64,000 nt of DNA, taken from the NCBI RefSeq assembly GCF_003028415.1, contig NZ_PYSV01000002.1, positions 1 to 64,000 on the forward strand, read 5' to 3'. Within the stretch, counting starts at the first letter, position 1; every line of letters starts with the position of its first letter. The notes under the pieces were generated by a model. It was not told the origin of the DNA. It made no database searches and saw only the letters and a list, made by a program, of their open reading frames with translations. This stretch comes from Deinococcus arcticus. GTDB taxonomy: Bacteria > Deinococcota > Deinococci > Deinococcales > Deinococcaceae. A program made the translations under genes and the position numbers. Shown here piece by piece: positions 24,498 through 35,214 of the stretch.

Positions 24498-24525
24498 AAG
24501 CTCCCCACCCGGGGGGCTTTTTTTT
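24498..24525 (+). terminator. Rho-independent terminator after rpsP
   Basis: AAGCTCCCC / GGGGGGCTT stem with an ACCC loop followed by eight T residues. Confidence 0.85.
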
Positions 24526-24559
24526 GTTGTGCTGCGCGCCGGCCGGGGGCCGCAGGCGG

Positions 24560-24565
24560 TAGAAT
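24560..24565 (+). promoter_or_regulatory. -10 element of khpA-rimM-trmD, leaderless
   Basis: TAGAAT, 7 nt before the khpA ATG at 24573, directly after the rpsP terminator. Confidence 0.6.
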
Positions 24566-24572
24566 GCGCGCC

Positions 24573-24812
24573 ATGAAAACCGATCCCGTGGAACTGACCC
24601 TGTACCTCGCGCAGAGCGTGGTGGACCAGCCCGCGCTGGTGCGTGCCGCGCGGCGCGGCCCCACCGTGGTCGTGCGGGTGGGCCCCGGCGAGGAAGGGCG
24701 CCTGATTGGCCGCCAGGGCCGGGTGATTCAGGCCATTCGCACCCTGGTGCGCGCCGCCGCCGATCCGCGTGAACGCCTGAACGTGGACCTGGACGCCCCC
24801 CGCAAAGCGTGA
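24573..24812 (+). CDS. khpA: KH-domain RNA-binding protein KhpA
   Basis: 79 residues. The single KH domain has the GxxG-type loop in GRLIGRQGRVIQAIRTLV. KhpA proteins bind RNA and often partner with KhpB/Jag. The gene sits between rpsP and rimM as in many bacteria. Its stop overlaps the rimM GTG (GTGA), so the three genes khpA-rimM-trmD form one coupled unit with their own promoter. Confidence 0.9.
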   Translation: MKTDPVELTLYLAQSVVDQPALVRAARRGPTVVVRVGPGEEGRLIGRQGRVIQAIRTLVRAAADPRERLNVDLDAPRKA

Positions 24813-25351
24813 GCGGGGGCGAACAGGACCGCACACGCCTGGGCTACTTTCTGGGCCCCCACGGAGTGCGCGGCGGCGTCAAGGTGTATGTGCTGGGCGA
24901 TCCGGGCCAGCTGCTGGGCCTGAAACGGGTGTATGTGGAGGGCCGGGGCTGGCTGCGGGTCACCAAAGCCGAGCCCCTCTCGCCGGGCGTGGCGCTGGGG
25001 TTGGCCGGTGTGAGCACGCGCGAGGCCGCCGAGGACCTGCGCGGCCTGAACGTGTACGCCGCCGATGATGAACTGCCCGAACTCGAACAGGGCGTGTACT
25101 ACTACCACGAACTGCGCGGCCTGTCGGTTCACGGCGCCTCGGGCGAGCGGCTGGGTGAGGTTACGGACGCCGTGGACGCCGGGCACCAGGACCTGCTGGT
25201 GGTGCGTCATGCGGGCGGCGAGGCCTTTGTGCCGCTGCAGGCGCCCTACGTGGTCGTGGAGCTGAGCGAGCGGCGGCGTCCCCGCGCCATCACCCTGACG
25301 GCCGACGCGCCGGACAACCTGCTGGGCGACGATGACACCGACGACGACTGA
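24809..25351 (+). CDS. rimM: 16S rRNA processing protein RimM
   Basis: 180 residues starting at GTG 24809 within the khpA stop. The N-terminal RimM barrel ([21 protein letters not shown]) and C-terminal PRC barrel ([20 protein letters not shown], ...[12 protein letters not shown]) are both clear. It helps 30S head assembly by binding uS19. The acidic tail DDDTDDD overlaps the beginning of trmD by 20 bp. Confidence 0.93.
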   Translation: MSGGEQDRTRLGYFLGPHGVRGGVKVYVLGDPGQLLGLKRVYVEGRGWLRVTKAEPLSPGVALGLAGVSTREAAEDLRGLNVYAADDELPELEQGVYYYHELRGLSVHGASGERLGEVTDAVDAGHQDLLVVRHAGGEAFVPLQAPYVVVELSERRRPRAITLTADAPDNLLGDDDTDDD

Positions 25352-26156
25352 CGCGCCGCCAGAGCCGCTGCGCTTCTCGTTCCTGACCCTGTTTCCAGAA
25401 CTGCTTTTGCCTTTTGCCCAGGAAGCGATTCTGGGCAAGGCGGCAGCCCGGAACCTGATTGACGTGCAGCTGGTGAATCTGCGCGACTTCGCCCAGAACA
25501 AGCACCTGAAGGTGGACGACACCCCCTATGGCGGCGGCGCGGGCATGGTGATCCGGGTGGACGTGGCTGAACGCGCCCTGGCCAGCCTGCCCCCGGCCGA
25601 CGAGGTGATTCTGTTCAGCCCGGCCGGGCCGCCCTTCACGCAGGCGATGGCCGAGGAACTGGCGGGCAAGCGCCACCTCGCTTTTCTGTGCGGCCGGTAC
25701 GAGGGCTTTGACGCCCGCGCCGAAACCCTGGTCACGCGCGAGCTGAGCATTGGCGACTTTGTGATGATGGGCGGCGAAGCGGCGGCGGCCTGCGTGCTGG
25801 AGGCCGTGGCCCGCCTGCGCCCCGGGGTGCTGGGCGACCCGCAGTCGCACCAGATGGATTCCTTCAGTTCAGGGCTGCTGGATTACCCGGAATACACCCG
25901 GCCCCCCGAGTGGCGCGGCCACGCAGTGCCCGAGGTGCTGCGCGGCGGCAACCACGCGGCCGTGGCGGCGTGGCGGCGCGAGCAGGCCCTGGCCCGGACC
26001 CTGGCCCGCCGCCCCGACCTGCTGGCCCGCACCTCCCTGACACCGCAGGACAGCGCGGCGCTGCTGGCCCTGGGGGCCGGGGACGAGCAGCTGGCCGCCT
26101 GGGGCGCGCCGCCGCCGCCCGCGCCCAAGCGCCGCCGCAGCCGGTCGAAGCGTTGA
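25332..26156 (+). CDS. trmD: tRNA (guanine-N1)-methyltransferase TrmD
   Basis: 274 residues. The knotted SPOUT fold motifs are present: [32 protein letters not shown] and [13 protein letters not shown]. It methylates G37 of tRNAs reading CNN codons to prevent frameshifting. The C terminus has a proline/lysine/arginine-rich extension ([14 protein letters not shown]) after the usual end. Start overlaps rimM by 20 bp. Confidence 0.94.
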   Translation: MTPTTTDAPPEPLRFSFLTLFPELLLPFAQEAILGKAAARNLIDVQLVNLRDFAQNKHLKVDDTPYGGGAGMVIRVDVAERALASLPPADEVILFSPAGPPFTQAMAEELAGKRHLAFLCGRYEGFDARAETLVTRELSIGDFVMMGGEAAAACVLEAVARLRPGVLGDPQSHQMDSFSSGLLDYPEYTRPPEWRGHAVPEVLRGGNHAAVAAWRREQALARTLARRPDLLARTSLTPQDSAALLALGAGDEQLAAWGAPPPPAPKRRRSRSKR

Positions 26157-26179
26157 GCAGAGACGAACCCTGATTGAAC

Positions 26180-26270
26180 AATGGTTCGGACAGGTTCAGC
26201 CTTTCGCTTGGCATTCCCTGGGACACACGGCGCCTTTGCCCCTCTCCACTGGAACACTGTCCGCACCATT
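26180..26270. repeat. 14-bp inverted repeat upstream of LON gene
   Basis: AATGGTTCGGACAG (26180-26193) and CTGTCCGCACCATT (26257-26270) match in inverted orientation at 13 of 14 positions, 63 bp apart. No gene is seen in 26157-26412. Confidence 0.35.
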
Positions 26271-26412
26271 CGTGAAAGTGCCTGAACCGGGATACGCCAG
26301 GCCACCACCCCGCTCATCTCAAGTGTTGGTGGAGAGAAATTCAGTGTTTTGGCGGGCTTTGTGTGGCCTGCGCTCAAGTTCCCGGCCCCAAATGGGCGCA
26401 CCATAACGGCGT

Positions 26413-27006
26413 ATGCGCGTTCCGCTGTTTCCCCTGCCCAAACTGGTGCTGTTTCCAGGCGTGCTGCTGCCGCTGTACGTCTTCGAGCCCCGGTACCGGG
26501 CCCTGCTGGCCGATGTGCAGGCCAGCGGGGGGCCTTTTGGCATCGTGCGCATCGTGGTGTCCTCGGAGGAATCGGACCGGCCGTTTCACGAGCGGGTGTC
26601 CCGGGTGGGCACGCTGGCCTACCTGCGCCAGGCCCAGGGCCACGAGGACGGCACCAGCACCATCGTGGTCGCCGGGGGCGAGCGCTTTGAAACCCAGACC
26701 TTTCACCTGGACCAGCCGTACCTCTCGGCCGACGTGCGGCTGTGGCCCCTGGACAGCGAGGAGAGCGAGGTGGAACGCGTCTCGGCGGGCGAACTGCTCT
26801 CGGCGCTGCTTCGCCTGCGCCCCGGGGAGAGCGAGGCCCTGCGCGGCGCGGCGCCGAGCGAACCCCTGCTGCTGGCCAGCTTCGCGGCCGTGAACCTGCC
26901 CCTGACCCCCGAGCAGCGTGAAGACGCCCTGCGGGCCCCCACCCTGGGCGACCGGCTGGACCTGCTGCTGGGCTACGTGCCGCGCGAGGCGAAGTTGCTG
27001 AATTAA
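26413..27006 (+). CDS. LON substrate-binding domain protein
   Basis: 197 residues consisting only of the LON N-terminal domain: [29 protein letters not shown] at the start is diagnostic. There is no ATPase or protease part, so it is a stand-alone domain protein of unknown role, perhaps substrate recognition. Its TAA stop (27004-27006) lies inside the first bases of a family 2 repeat, which therefore forms the 3' end of its transcript. Confidence 0.88.
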   Translation: MRVPLFPLPKLVLFPGVLLPLYVFEPRYRALLADVQASGGPFGIVRIVVSSEESDRPFHERVSRVGTLAYLRQAQGHEDGTSTIVVAGGERFETQTFHLDQPYLSADVRLWPLDSEESEVERVSAGELLSALLRLRPGESEALRGAAPSEPLLLASFAAVNLPLTPEQREDALRAPTLGDRLDLLLGYVPREAKLLN

Positions 27007-27131
27007 GTAGCTCGCTGTTGATCTTTAGATCAACCGAGCGGAGCGAGTCTCGAAAAAAGGACGTTGCACCGGGAGTGGAGACTTTGCGGTGCTCTCCTGC
27101 AAAGTCGTAACGTGAGGTGCAACGTCCTTAA
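27003..27131 (+). repeat. family 2 structured repeat, copy A
   Basis: Begins TTAAGTAGCTCGCTG on the stop codon of the LON gene and ends CGTCCTTAA. It holds a hairpin GTTGATCTTTAGATCAAC (27017-27034), then a 12-bp perfect stem GGACGTTGCACC (27059-27070) with GGTGCAACGTCC (27116-27127) enclosing a second stem ACTTTGC/GCAAAGT (27081-27087, 27099-27105). An inverted full copy is at 52478-52627, and a partial copy follows directly. Confidence 0.75.
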
Positions 27132-27152
27132 GTCCCTCGCTCCCAAGCCCCC

Positions 27153-27256
27153 GATCAACCGAGCGAAGCGAGTCTCGAAAAAAGGACGTTGCACCGGGAG
27201 TGGAGACTGTTCGGTGCCCTCCTGAACAGTCGCACCATGAGGGGCAACGGCCTTAG
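27153..27256 (+). repeat. family 2 structured repeat, partial copy
   Basis: Starts within the first hairpin (GATCAACCGAGCG) and runs to CAACGGCCTTAGG. The inner stem is ACTGTTC (27206-27212) with GAACAGT (27224-27230): three positions differ from copy A and pairing is kept. The outer stem has decayed on its right side. Confidence 0.65.
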
Positions 27257-27369
27257 GAGGGGTCGGGGCGTGGTCAGGGCCCGTCCTCCCTTTTCCCCAT
27301 CACCTGACCCGGCGAAGGTGCCGCCCGGCCCGGTGGCGGGACCGCGCCCTCTGCTAGCCTGGGCGGGCG

Positions 27370-29709
<2,340 letters not shown>

Positions 29710-29710
29710 G

Positions 29711-30121
29711 GTGACCCCTCCCCCACTGGTCATATACGTGGATGTGGACGAAACCCTGGTGCGCAACGCAGGGCGCTCCCGCATTCCCATTCCGGCGGCG
29801 GTGGCCCATGTGCGCGAGCTGGCGGCGCAGGGGGCCGAGCTGTACTGCTGGAGTTCGGGCGGCGCCGCCTACGCCCGCGCCAGTGCGCGCGAGGTGGGCC
29901 TGGAGGCGCTGTTTACCGCCTTCCTGCCCAAGCCGCAGGTGCTGCTGGACGATCAGCTGGTGCAGACGTGGCGCCGACTGGTTCAGGTGCATCCCCTGAG
30001 CGGCGCGGGCCAGACGGTGGCCGCCTACCGGGCACGGCTGGCCGGCAAACCTCCAGGCCAACGAGCCCGGGTAAGCTACTGCACCGCGCGCGCCGGCTGC
30101 AGCACCTGCAACCGGGCCTGA
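29711..30121 (+). CDS. HAD-superfamily-like small protein
   Basis: 136 residues from GTG 29711. The N-terminal DVDETLV matches HAD motif I (DxDxT), CWSSGG resembles motif II (serine), and PKPQVLLDDQ resembles motifs III/IV (lysine, DD), so a small HAD phosphatase fold is likely. The last 35 residues are arginine/cysteine-rich and overlap the end of the convergent ABC gene by 46 bp; they may be a recent C-terminal extension. It follows recG after 1 bp. Confidence 0.65.
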   Translation: MTPPPLVIYVDVDETLVRNAGRSRIPIPAAVAHVRELAAQGAELYCWSSGGAAYARASAREVGLEALFTAFLPKPQVLLDDQLVQTWRRLVQVHPLSGAGQTVAAYRARLAGKPPGQRARVSYCTARAGCSTCNRA

Positions 30122-31116
30122 CTGCCTTCCGGGCGCACCTCGTCGCTGGGGCGGTGCACCAGCAGGTCCTGGGCGTGGCCGGCCAGGCGCACGGTGTAGG
30201 TCACGTCGTGCCCCTTGAACTCGCGGGCCACGATGGTCACCTCGGGGGCGGCGGGGTCATCGGTAAAGCCCAGGTGCTCGGGGCGCACGCTGACCATCAC
30301 GGGGCCGCTGGCGGCCTCGCGCAGCGGCACCACGCCCAGGGCGGTGCGGGCCATGTGGCGGTCAGCGGTGCCCGAAAGCAGATTGCTGCGGCCCAGGAAG
30401 TTTGCCACAAAGGCGGTGCGCGGCTGGGCATACACCTCATGCGGGGGGCCCACCTGCTCAATCTGGCCGCCGCGCATCAGCACCAGCCGGTCACTGAAGG
30501 CCAGGGCCTCTTCCTGGTCGTGGGTCACCAGCACCGCCGTGGTGCCGCTCTGGTGCAGGATGGCGCGCACTTCCTGGCGGGTGCTGTGGCGCAGCTGCGC
30601 GTCCAGGTTGGAAAAGGGTTCGTCCAGCAGCAGCACACTGGGGCGTGGGGCCAGGGCGCGGGCCAGGGCCACCCGCTGCTGCTGGCCGCCGGACAGCTGG
30701 TCCGGGCGGCGCGACTCGAAGACCGTCAGGCCCACCAGCGCCAGCGTCTCGCGGGCGCGGGGCAGGCGCTCGGCGCGCGGCAGGTGACGCAGGCCGAACA
30801 GCACATTGCCCAGCACCGTCAGGTGCGGAAACAGCGCGTAGTCCTGAAACACCAGCCCCACGCCCCGGCGCTCGGGGGGGGCAAAGGGCGCCGTCACGTC
30901 CCGCCCGGCAATCCGCACCGCGCCCTCGTCCGGGCGTTCCAGGCCGGCAATCAGGCGCAGCGTGGTGGTCTTGCCGCACCCCGAGGGCCCCAGCAGGGTC
31001 AGCAGTTCGCCCCGCTGCACCTGCAGGTTCAGGGCGTTCACCACCGGGGGCAGGCCCGGGGCGAAGCGTTTGGTCAGGCCAGCAAGTTCCAGAATGCACG
31101 GAGGCGCTTCAGTCAT
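30076..31116 (-). CDS. fbpC: ferric iron ABC transporter ATP-binding protein (FbpC-like)
   Basis: 346 residues. Walker A GPSGCGKTT, Q-loop VFQDYALFPHLTVLGNVLFGL, signature LSGGQQQRVALARAL, Walker B VLLLDEPFSNLD and the switch histidine in VLVTHDQEEAL are all present. A C-terminal TOBE-type regulatory domain follows (SVRPEHLGF). The start overlaps the permease stop as ATGA. With the permease and binding protein upstream it forms an fbpA-fbpB-fbpC iron importer. Confidence 0.9.
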   Translation of the reverse strand: MTEAPPCILELAGLTKRFAPGLPPVVNALNLQVQRGELLTLLGPSGCGKTTTLRLIAGLERPDEGAVRIAGRDVTAPFAPPERRGVGLVFQDYALFPHLTVLGNVLFGLRHLPRAERLPRARETLALVGLTVFESRRPDQLSGGQQQRVALARALAPRPSVLLLDEPFSNLDAQLRHSTRQEVRAILHQSGTTAVLVTHDQEEALAFSDRLVLMRGGQIEQVGPPHEVYAQPRTAFVANFLGRSNLLSGTADRHMARTALGVVPLREAASGPVMVSVRPEHLGFTDDPAAPEVTIVAREFKGHDVTYTVRLAGHAQDLLVHRPSDEVRPEGSQARLQVLQPARAVQ

Positions 31117-32699
31117 GGTCGGTCCTTTCCCTTTGGTCGCCGCTCACGCGGGCGTTCGCGGCGCAGGATCAGCAGCGTCAGGCCCGCGCCGCTCAGGGCC
31201 AGGGCCAGCGCGTAGGGGGCGGCGGCCGCGTACTGCGCTTCTTCGGTGTAGGTCCAGACGTTCCGGGCCAGGGTTTCAAAGCCAATGGGCGCCAGCAGCA
31301 GGGTCAGCGGCAATTCTTTCAGCACGCTCAGGAACACGAACGCGGCGCTCACCAGCAGGCCCGGGCGCAGCAGGGGTAAGGTCACGCGGCGCAGGGCCCC
31401 GGCGCCACTCTGGCCCAGCACCCGCGCCGCTTCCTCCAGCCGGGGCGTGGCCCGGGTCAGGCCAGTGCGGATAGGGCCCACCGCCTCGGCCACAAAATGC
31501 AGGGTGTAGGCGGCAATCAGCAGCGGAAAGGTCTGGTACAGGGGCGGAGCGAGGCGCAGGGTAAAAAAGATCAGCGCCAGGGCAAAGGCCAGCGGCGGGG
31601 TGGCGTAGCCCAGGTAGGCGGCCCGCTCGGTGATGCGGGCCAGCCGCCCCTGCGCCCGGCTGCCGATGTACGCCAGCGGAAAGGCCAGGGCCGTGGTGGT
31701 CAGGGCAGCCAGGGCGGCGGCGCCCAGTGCCCCCTGCAGGGCTTCTTGCAACCCGGCCCAGGCGTAAGGGTTGGTGTCCAGGCGCAGCCAGTGCAGCACG
31801 GTGCCCAGCGGCACCACCAGCGTGGCGCCGGCCAGGGCCGCCAGAAAGGCCCAGGCCAGGGGCGCGGCGCGGCCCAGCGACACGCGGCGCGGCTCGCGGG
31901 CGCCCCCCGGCGACACGCGCGACAGGTGCAGGCCGCGCATCAGCCGGGCCTCCAGCCACAGCACCGCGCCCGTGACCAGCAGCAGCCCCAGGGCCAGCCA
32001 CGCCGAATACACCCGGTCATAGGCGGCGGTGTACTGCTGGTAGATGGCGGCGCTGAAGGTGGGGTAGCGCATCAGGCTCACCACACTGAAGTCGCCCAGC
32101 ACGTGCAGGGCGATCAGGAGCCCCCCCGACAGCCACGCCGGGCGCAGGTGGGGCAGGGTGATGGCCACAAAGGTCTGGCGGCGGGTGCGGCCCAGCAGCC
32201 GCGCGGCGTCTTCCAGGGCGGGGTCCAGGCTGCGCAGCGCCGACTGCAGGTTCAGAAACAGGTACGGAAAGGTGAACAGGGTCAGCACGCCCAGGGCGCC
32301 CCAGAAGCCGGTGGGCCCGGGCCAGTTCAGGCCCGTCCAGGCCTGAATGGTGCCTCCCGGACCACTGGCAGCAATCAGGGCGTAGGCGCCCACATACCCC
32401 GGAATGGCCAGCGGTAGCACGCCCAGCAGCATGGGCAGCCAGCGCGGGCGCAGGGTGGTGCGCGCCGCCACGTAGGCCAGCGGCAGGGCCAGCAGGGTGG
32501 TGGTCAGCAGGGTAGCGGCCGTCAGCAGCAGCGTGTTGCCCAGCAGCTCCAGGTTGCGGGCGCGGAACACGATCTCGCGCAGCTCGGTTCCCTCGGCGCC
32601 AAAGGCACGCACCACCAGATACACCAGCGGCAACAGCACGCCCAGCACGGTCAGCAGAGCGGGCAGCAGCAGGGGCAGAGGGGGTCGGCGGTGGGTCAT
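31113..32699 (-). CDS. fbpB: ferric iron ABC transporter permease (FbpB-like)
   Basis: 528 residues with about 12 TM segments arranged as two homologous halves, typical of the fused FbpB/AfuB permeases. Both halves keep an EAA loop: EDAARLLGRTRRQTFVAITLPHLRP and EEAARVLGQSGAGALRRVTLPLLRP. Start ATG 32699 lacks a Shine-Dalgarno. A hairpin between fbpA and this gene may reduce its expression relative to the binding protein. Confidence 0.9.
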   Translation of the reverse strand: MTHRRPPLPLLLPALLTVLGVLLPLVYLVVRAFGAEGTELREIVFRARNLELLGNTLLLTAATLLTTTLLALPLAYVAARTTLRPRWLPMLLGVLPLAIPGYVGAYALIAASGPGGTIQAWTGLNWPGPTGFWGALGVLTLFTFPYLFLNLQSALRSLDPALEDAARLLGRTRRQTFVAITLPHLRPAWLSGGLLIALHVLGDFSVVSLMRYPTFSAAIYQQYTAAYDRVYSAWLALGLLLVTGAVLWLEARLMRGLHLSRVSPGGAREPRRVSLGRAAPLAWAFLAALAGATLVVPLGTVLHWLRLDTNPYAWAGLQEALQGALGAAALAALTTTALAFPLAYIGSRAQGRLARITERAAYLGYATPPLAFALALIFFTLRLAPPLYQTFPLLIAAYTLHFVAEAVGPIRTGLTRATPRLEEAARVLGQSGAGALRRVTLPLLRPGLLVSAAFVFLSVLKELPLTLLLAPIGFETLARNVWTYTEEAQYAAAAPYALALALSGAGLTLLILRRERPRERRPKGKDRP

Positions 32700-32777
32700 G
32701 GGCAAAGGGGGCCTGGGGCCGCGTCACCATAGCAGACCGGAATACTCAGCATTCGGGCCACGCGTCCCGGCCGGGCC

Positions 32778-32811
32778 AGAAAAGCCCCCGCCCGGGTAGG
32801 GGCAGGGGCTG
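32778..32811 (-). terminator. partial terminator between fbpA and fbpB
   Basis: On the minus strand AGCCCC-TGCCC and GGGC-GGGGGCT form a strong stem followed by TTTTCT, 25 bp after the fbpA stop. Probably allows some read-through into fbpB-fbpC. Confidence 0.65.
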
Positions 32812-32835
32812 CAGCGCGGCTAGGGTTGGCGGACG

Positions 32836-33828
32836 TTACAGCAGGCCCGCGTCGCGCAGGAGCTTCTGCGCCTTTTCGATGTTCTTGGGCAGCACGGTGG
32901 GGTCGATCTTCGGGCTGCGCTTGACCACATCGGCGTAGGGCAGCATGGTGGTGGGCTGCAGGATGTTGCCAATCACCGGGTACTCAAAGTTCACGCTCAG
33001 GAAGAAGGTCTGGGCGTCTTTGGCCACCAGGGCCTGCAGGAAGCGCAGGGCAGCGGCCTGGTTCTTGCTGGTTTTCAGGATGCCCGCGCCCGTGGCGTTG
33101 CCCAGGTTGCCCATGTCGCCTGCCTTGAAGAAATAGGTGTCAATGGGGTAGTTCAGGCGATTCACGCGCTGGATGTAGTAGTGGTTGGTCAGCGCCACGT
33201 CAATCTCGCCGGCACGCATGGCCTCCAGCATGGCCACGTTGCTGGTCTTGTAGTCCTTGGGCTGCAGGGCCTTCATGCCTTCAATCCAGGTCTTGGTGGT
33301 GGCCTCGCCGTACTTGGCGATCATGGCGGCCAGGAAGTCCTGGAAGCTGGGGTAGGACACCGTCCAGCCGATGCGGCCCTTGAGGCTGGTCATCTTGGGC
33401 AGGTCCAGGATGGAGTCGGGCAGAGATTCGGGCTTGATCTTGCTGGTGTTGTAGGCCAGGGTGCGGAAGCGCACCGTGGTGGGCAGCCACGCGCGGTTGT
33501 CGGGCAGGTAGTCGTCGCTGACGTTGCGGGTCAGGGCCGTGCCCAGCTTGGTGAAGCGGCCCTCCGAGGCCAGTTCGCCCAGCGCGCCCACCGAGTTGCC
33601 CCAGTAGACATCGGCGGGGCTTCGCGCGCCTTCCTCGCGCAGCGCGGCCACCAGCTGCGCGTCGGTGCCGTAGCGCACATTCACCTTTACACCGGTCTGG
33701 CGCTCGAACTGCTGAACGATAGGGTCCACGAAGGTCTTGGCGCGGCCCGAGTAAACGGTCAGGGTGGTCTGCGCGAGGCTGGAACCGGCCAGCAGCAGGG
33801 CGCTCAGGGTCAGTGCGGTGCGAATCAT
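32836..33828 (-). CDS. fbpA: ferric iron ABC transporter substrate-binding protein (FbpA-like)
   Basis: 330 residues. Signal peptide MIRTALTLSALLLAGSSLAQ with no lipobox, so a soluble periplasmic protein. The mature sequence begins TTLTVYSGRAKTFVDPIVQQF, which matches FutA/FbpA-type transferrin-like proteins, and the tyrosine-rich NHYYIQRVN segment corresponds to the iron-coordinating tyrosines. The start is preceded closely by TTTACT and an imperfect palindrome that could be a metal-regulator site. Confidence 0.92.
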   Translation of the reverse strand: MIRTALTLSALLLAGSSLAQTTLTVYSGRAKTFVDPIVQQFERQTGVKVNVRYGTDAQLVAALREEGARSPADVYWGNSVGALGELASEGRFTKLGTALTRNVSDDYLPDNRAWLPTTVRFRTLAYNTSKIKPESLPDSILDLPKMTSLKGRIGWTVSYPSFQDFLAAMIAKYGEATTKTWIEGMKALQPKDYKTSNVAMLEAMRAGEIDVALTNHYYIQRVNRLNYPIDTYFFKAGDMGNLGNATGAGILKTSKNQAAALRFLQALVAKDAQTFFLSVNFEYPVIGNILQPTTMLPYADVVKRSPKIDPTVLPKNIEKAQKLLRDAGLL

Positions 33829-33833
33829 CCCCG

Positions 33834-33859
33834 CAATCCTAAGTAAATCAGTCGGATTG
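33834..33859. promoter_or_regulatory. imperfect palindrome upstream of fbpA
   Basis: CAATCC (33834-33839) and GGATTG (33854-33859) flank a 14-bp AT-rich core covering the TTTACT hexamer. Position over the promoter suits an iron-responsive repressor, but the sequence does not match a DtxR or Fur consensus that I can recall closely. Confidence 0.3.
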
Positions 33860-34088
33860 GTAAGGGATGAATGTCCCTGGGCCGCTCAGCAGTGGTGGGA
33901 ACGCCACGGTGGTTCCTGGCACCTGACACAGGGTACGCTCATGGCACTGTCCTCGCTGCCCGGACAGTCTGCGCCACTGGGTGTTCTCTTCCCTCTATCT
34001 TTTCTGCTTCGGCTGCGCTGGGAGGTCATTTGCTGGACCTGCGCCCGCATGAATCGGGCTGGAGTGCCCTGCACACATGTGACACTTC

Positions 34089-34110
34089 TGTGACGCCCAT
34101 CACCTACACT
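34089..34110 (+). promoter_or_regulatory. CRP-like site and -10 element
   Basis: TGTGA-CGCCCA-TCACC (34089-34104) matches the CRP half-sites TGTGA-N6-TCACA at 9 of 10 positions and is followed at once by TACACT (34105-34110). Transcription would start near 34117. No coding frame follows; a terminator comes about 90 nt later. Confidence 0.5.
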
Positions 34111-34116
34111 GAGCAG

Positions 34117-34206
34117 TACCAGCGCAACTGAATATCAAGGCGGGCCGGGTGAAGTCCGCTGCGCACGAGGCCGGAGCGGTGCCCCCACTGCCTCCGGCTT
34201 CTTTTT
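34117..34206 (+). ncRNA. candidate small RNA of about 90 nt
   Basis: Bounded by the promoter at 34089-34110 and the strong terminator at 34168-34206. It has no credible reading frame and ends over 120 bp before the SDR gene, which has its own promoter. It does not match a riboswitch class or known RNA family that I can recognise. Confidence 0.45.
34168..34206 (+). terminator. strong Rho-independent terminator
   Basis: GCCGGAGCGGTG and CACTGCCTCCGGC form a 13-bp stem (one G-T pair) with a CCCC loop, followed by TTCTTTTT. Confidence 0.85.
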
Positions 34207-34315
34207 GGAACGGCCGCCAGAACCGGGCCATCACGGACCCCACGGGGCCACCCAGAGGACCCCCAGCCCGGCAGGGTTGGCAGTGCAGGAGACGGAATCC
34301 GTCTGGCGGGTGCAT

Positions 34316-34321
34316 TATGCT
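34316..34321 (+). promoter_or_regulatory. -10 element of SDR gene, leaderless
   Basis: TATGCT, 7 nt before the ATG at 34329. Confidence 0.55.
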
Positions 34322-34328
34322 GCGCCGC

Positions 34329-35168
34329 ATGAGTCTGCCTTCTGCGACCCCCCGCACGGTGCTGATTACCGGCGCCACTGGCGGTATCGGCCTGGTCACC
34401 GCCCGCGAACTGGCCCGCCAGGGCGACCGGGTGCTGATCGTGGGCCGCGACCCCGCAAAGACCGAGCGGGTGGCCCGGGAAGTTGGCGCGGCAGGGACCT
34501 TCATTGCCGACCTCTCGGAACTGGCGCAGGTGGAGCGGCTGGCCACGCAGGTGCAGGCCCAGACCGCGCAGCTGGACGTGCTGATCAACAACGCTGGGGC
34601 CTTTTACCGCGATCGGCGGGAAACGCGCGAGGGCATTGAGCAGACCTGGGCCCTGAATCACCTGTCGCCCTTTGTGCTCACGCGGGCCCTGTTGCCCCTG
34701 CTGCGGCAGTCGGAGAGGGCGCGTGTGGTCACGGTGGCCAGCGCCGCGCACGCCATGGGCCGACTGCGCCTGGACGACCCGGAATTTCGCCGGGGCTATG
34801 GCGGCTGGGCTGCCTATGCCCAGAGCAAACTGGCCAATATACTCTTCGCCCGCGAACTGGCCCGGCGCGAACCCACACTGCGCAGCAGCAGTCTGCACCC
34901 CGGCATGGTGGCCACCGGCTTTGCCCACAACAATGGCGGCTGGGTCAGCCGGCTGTACCGCGTGGTGGACCGCTTTGCCCTGACCCCCGAGCAGGGCGCG
35001 CAGACCACCCTGCACGTGGCCAGTGCCCCGCTGATGGCCTCGGGCCGGTACTACAGCGAGCGCCGCGAGGCCACCCCCGCGCCGCAGGCCCTGGACGACG
35101 GCGCGGCGCAGGCGCTGTGGCAGCTGAGCGAGGCGTATCTGGCCGACCGGGGCGCGGAGACGAGGTAG
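34329..35168 (+). CDS. short-chain dehydrogenase/reductase (retinol dehydrogenase-like)
   Basis: 279 residues. Rossmann cofactor motif TGATGGIG near residues 14-21, NNAG in [10 protein letters not shown], and the catalytic tyrosine-lysine pair in [13 protein letters not shown]. Arginine in VGRDPAK after beta-2 suggests NADP preference. The sequence resembles the retinol dehydrogenase/WW-domain oxidoreductase type of SDR. The start at 34329 is set by the close -10; the frame stays open to 34149 across the terminator, which cannot be coding. Confidence 0.88.
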   Translation: MSLPSATPRTVLITGATGGIGLVTARELARQGDRVLIVGRDPAKTERVAREVGAAGTFIADLSELAQVERLATQVQAQTAQLDVLINNAGAFYRDRRETREGIEQTWALNHLSPFVLTRALLPLLRQSERARVVTVASAAHAMGRLRLDDPEFRRGYGGWAAYAQSKLANILFARELARREPTLRSSSLHPGMVATGFAHNNGGWVSRLYRVVDRFALTPEQGAQTTLHVASAPLMASGRYYSERREATPAPQALDDGAAQALWQLSEAYLADRGAETR

Positions 35169-35214
35169 GCCACCCGCTCAGTCCGCCGCCTGCTCCTGGT
35201 GAGCGGCGCGGCCT

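Noticed and set aside
26157..26412. Regulatory inverted repeat upstream of the LON-domain gene
   Set aside because: The arms are 63 bp apart and not positioned on a clear promoter; kept only as a low-confidence repeat.
34117..34206. Riboswitch controlling the SDR gene
   Set aside because: I could not match it to a known aptamer, and the SDR gene has its own promoter after the terminator; a separate small RNA is the simpler reading.
34149..34328. N-terminal extension of the SDR protein
   Set aside because: The frame runs through a strong terminator and ends in a non-family sequence; the leaderless start at 34329 fits better.
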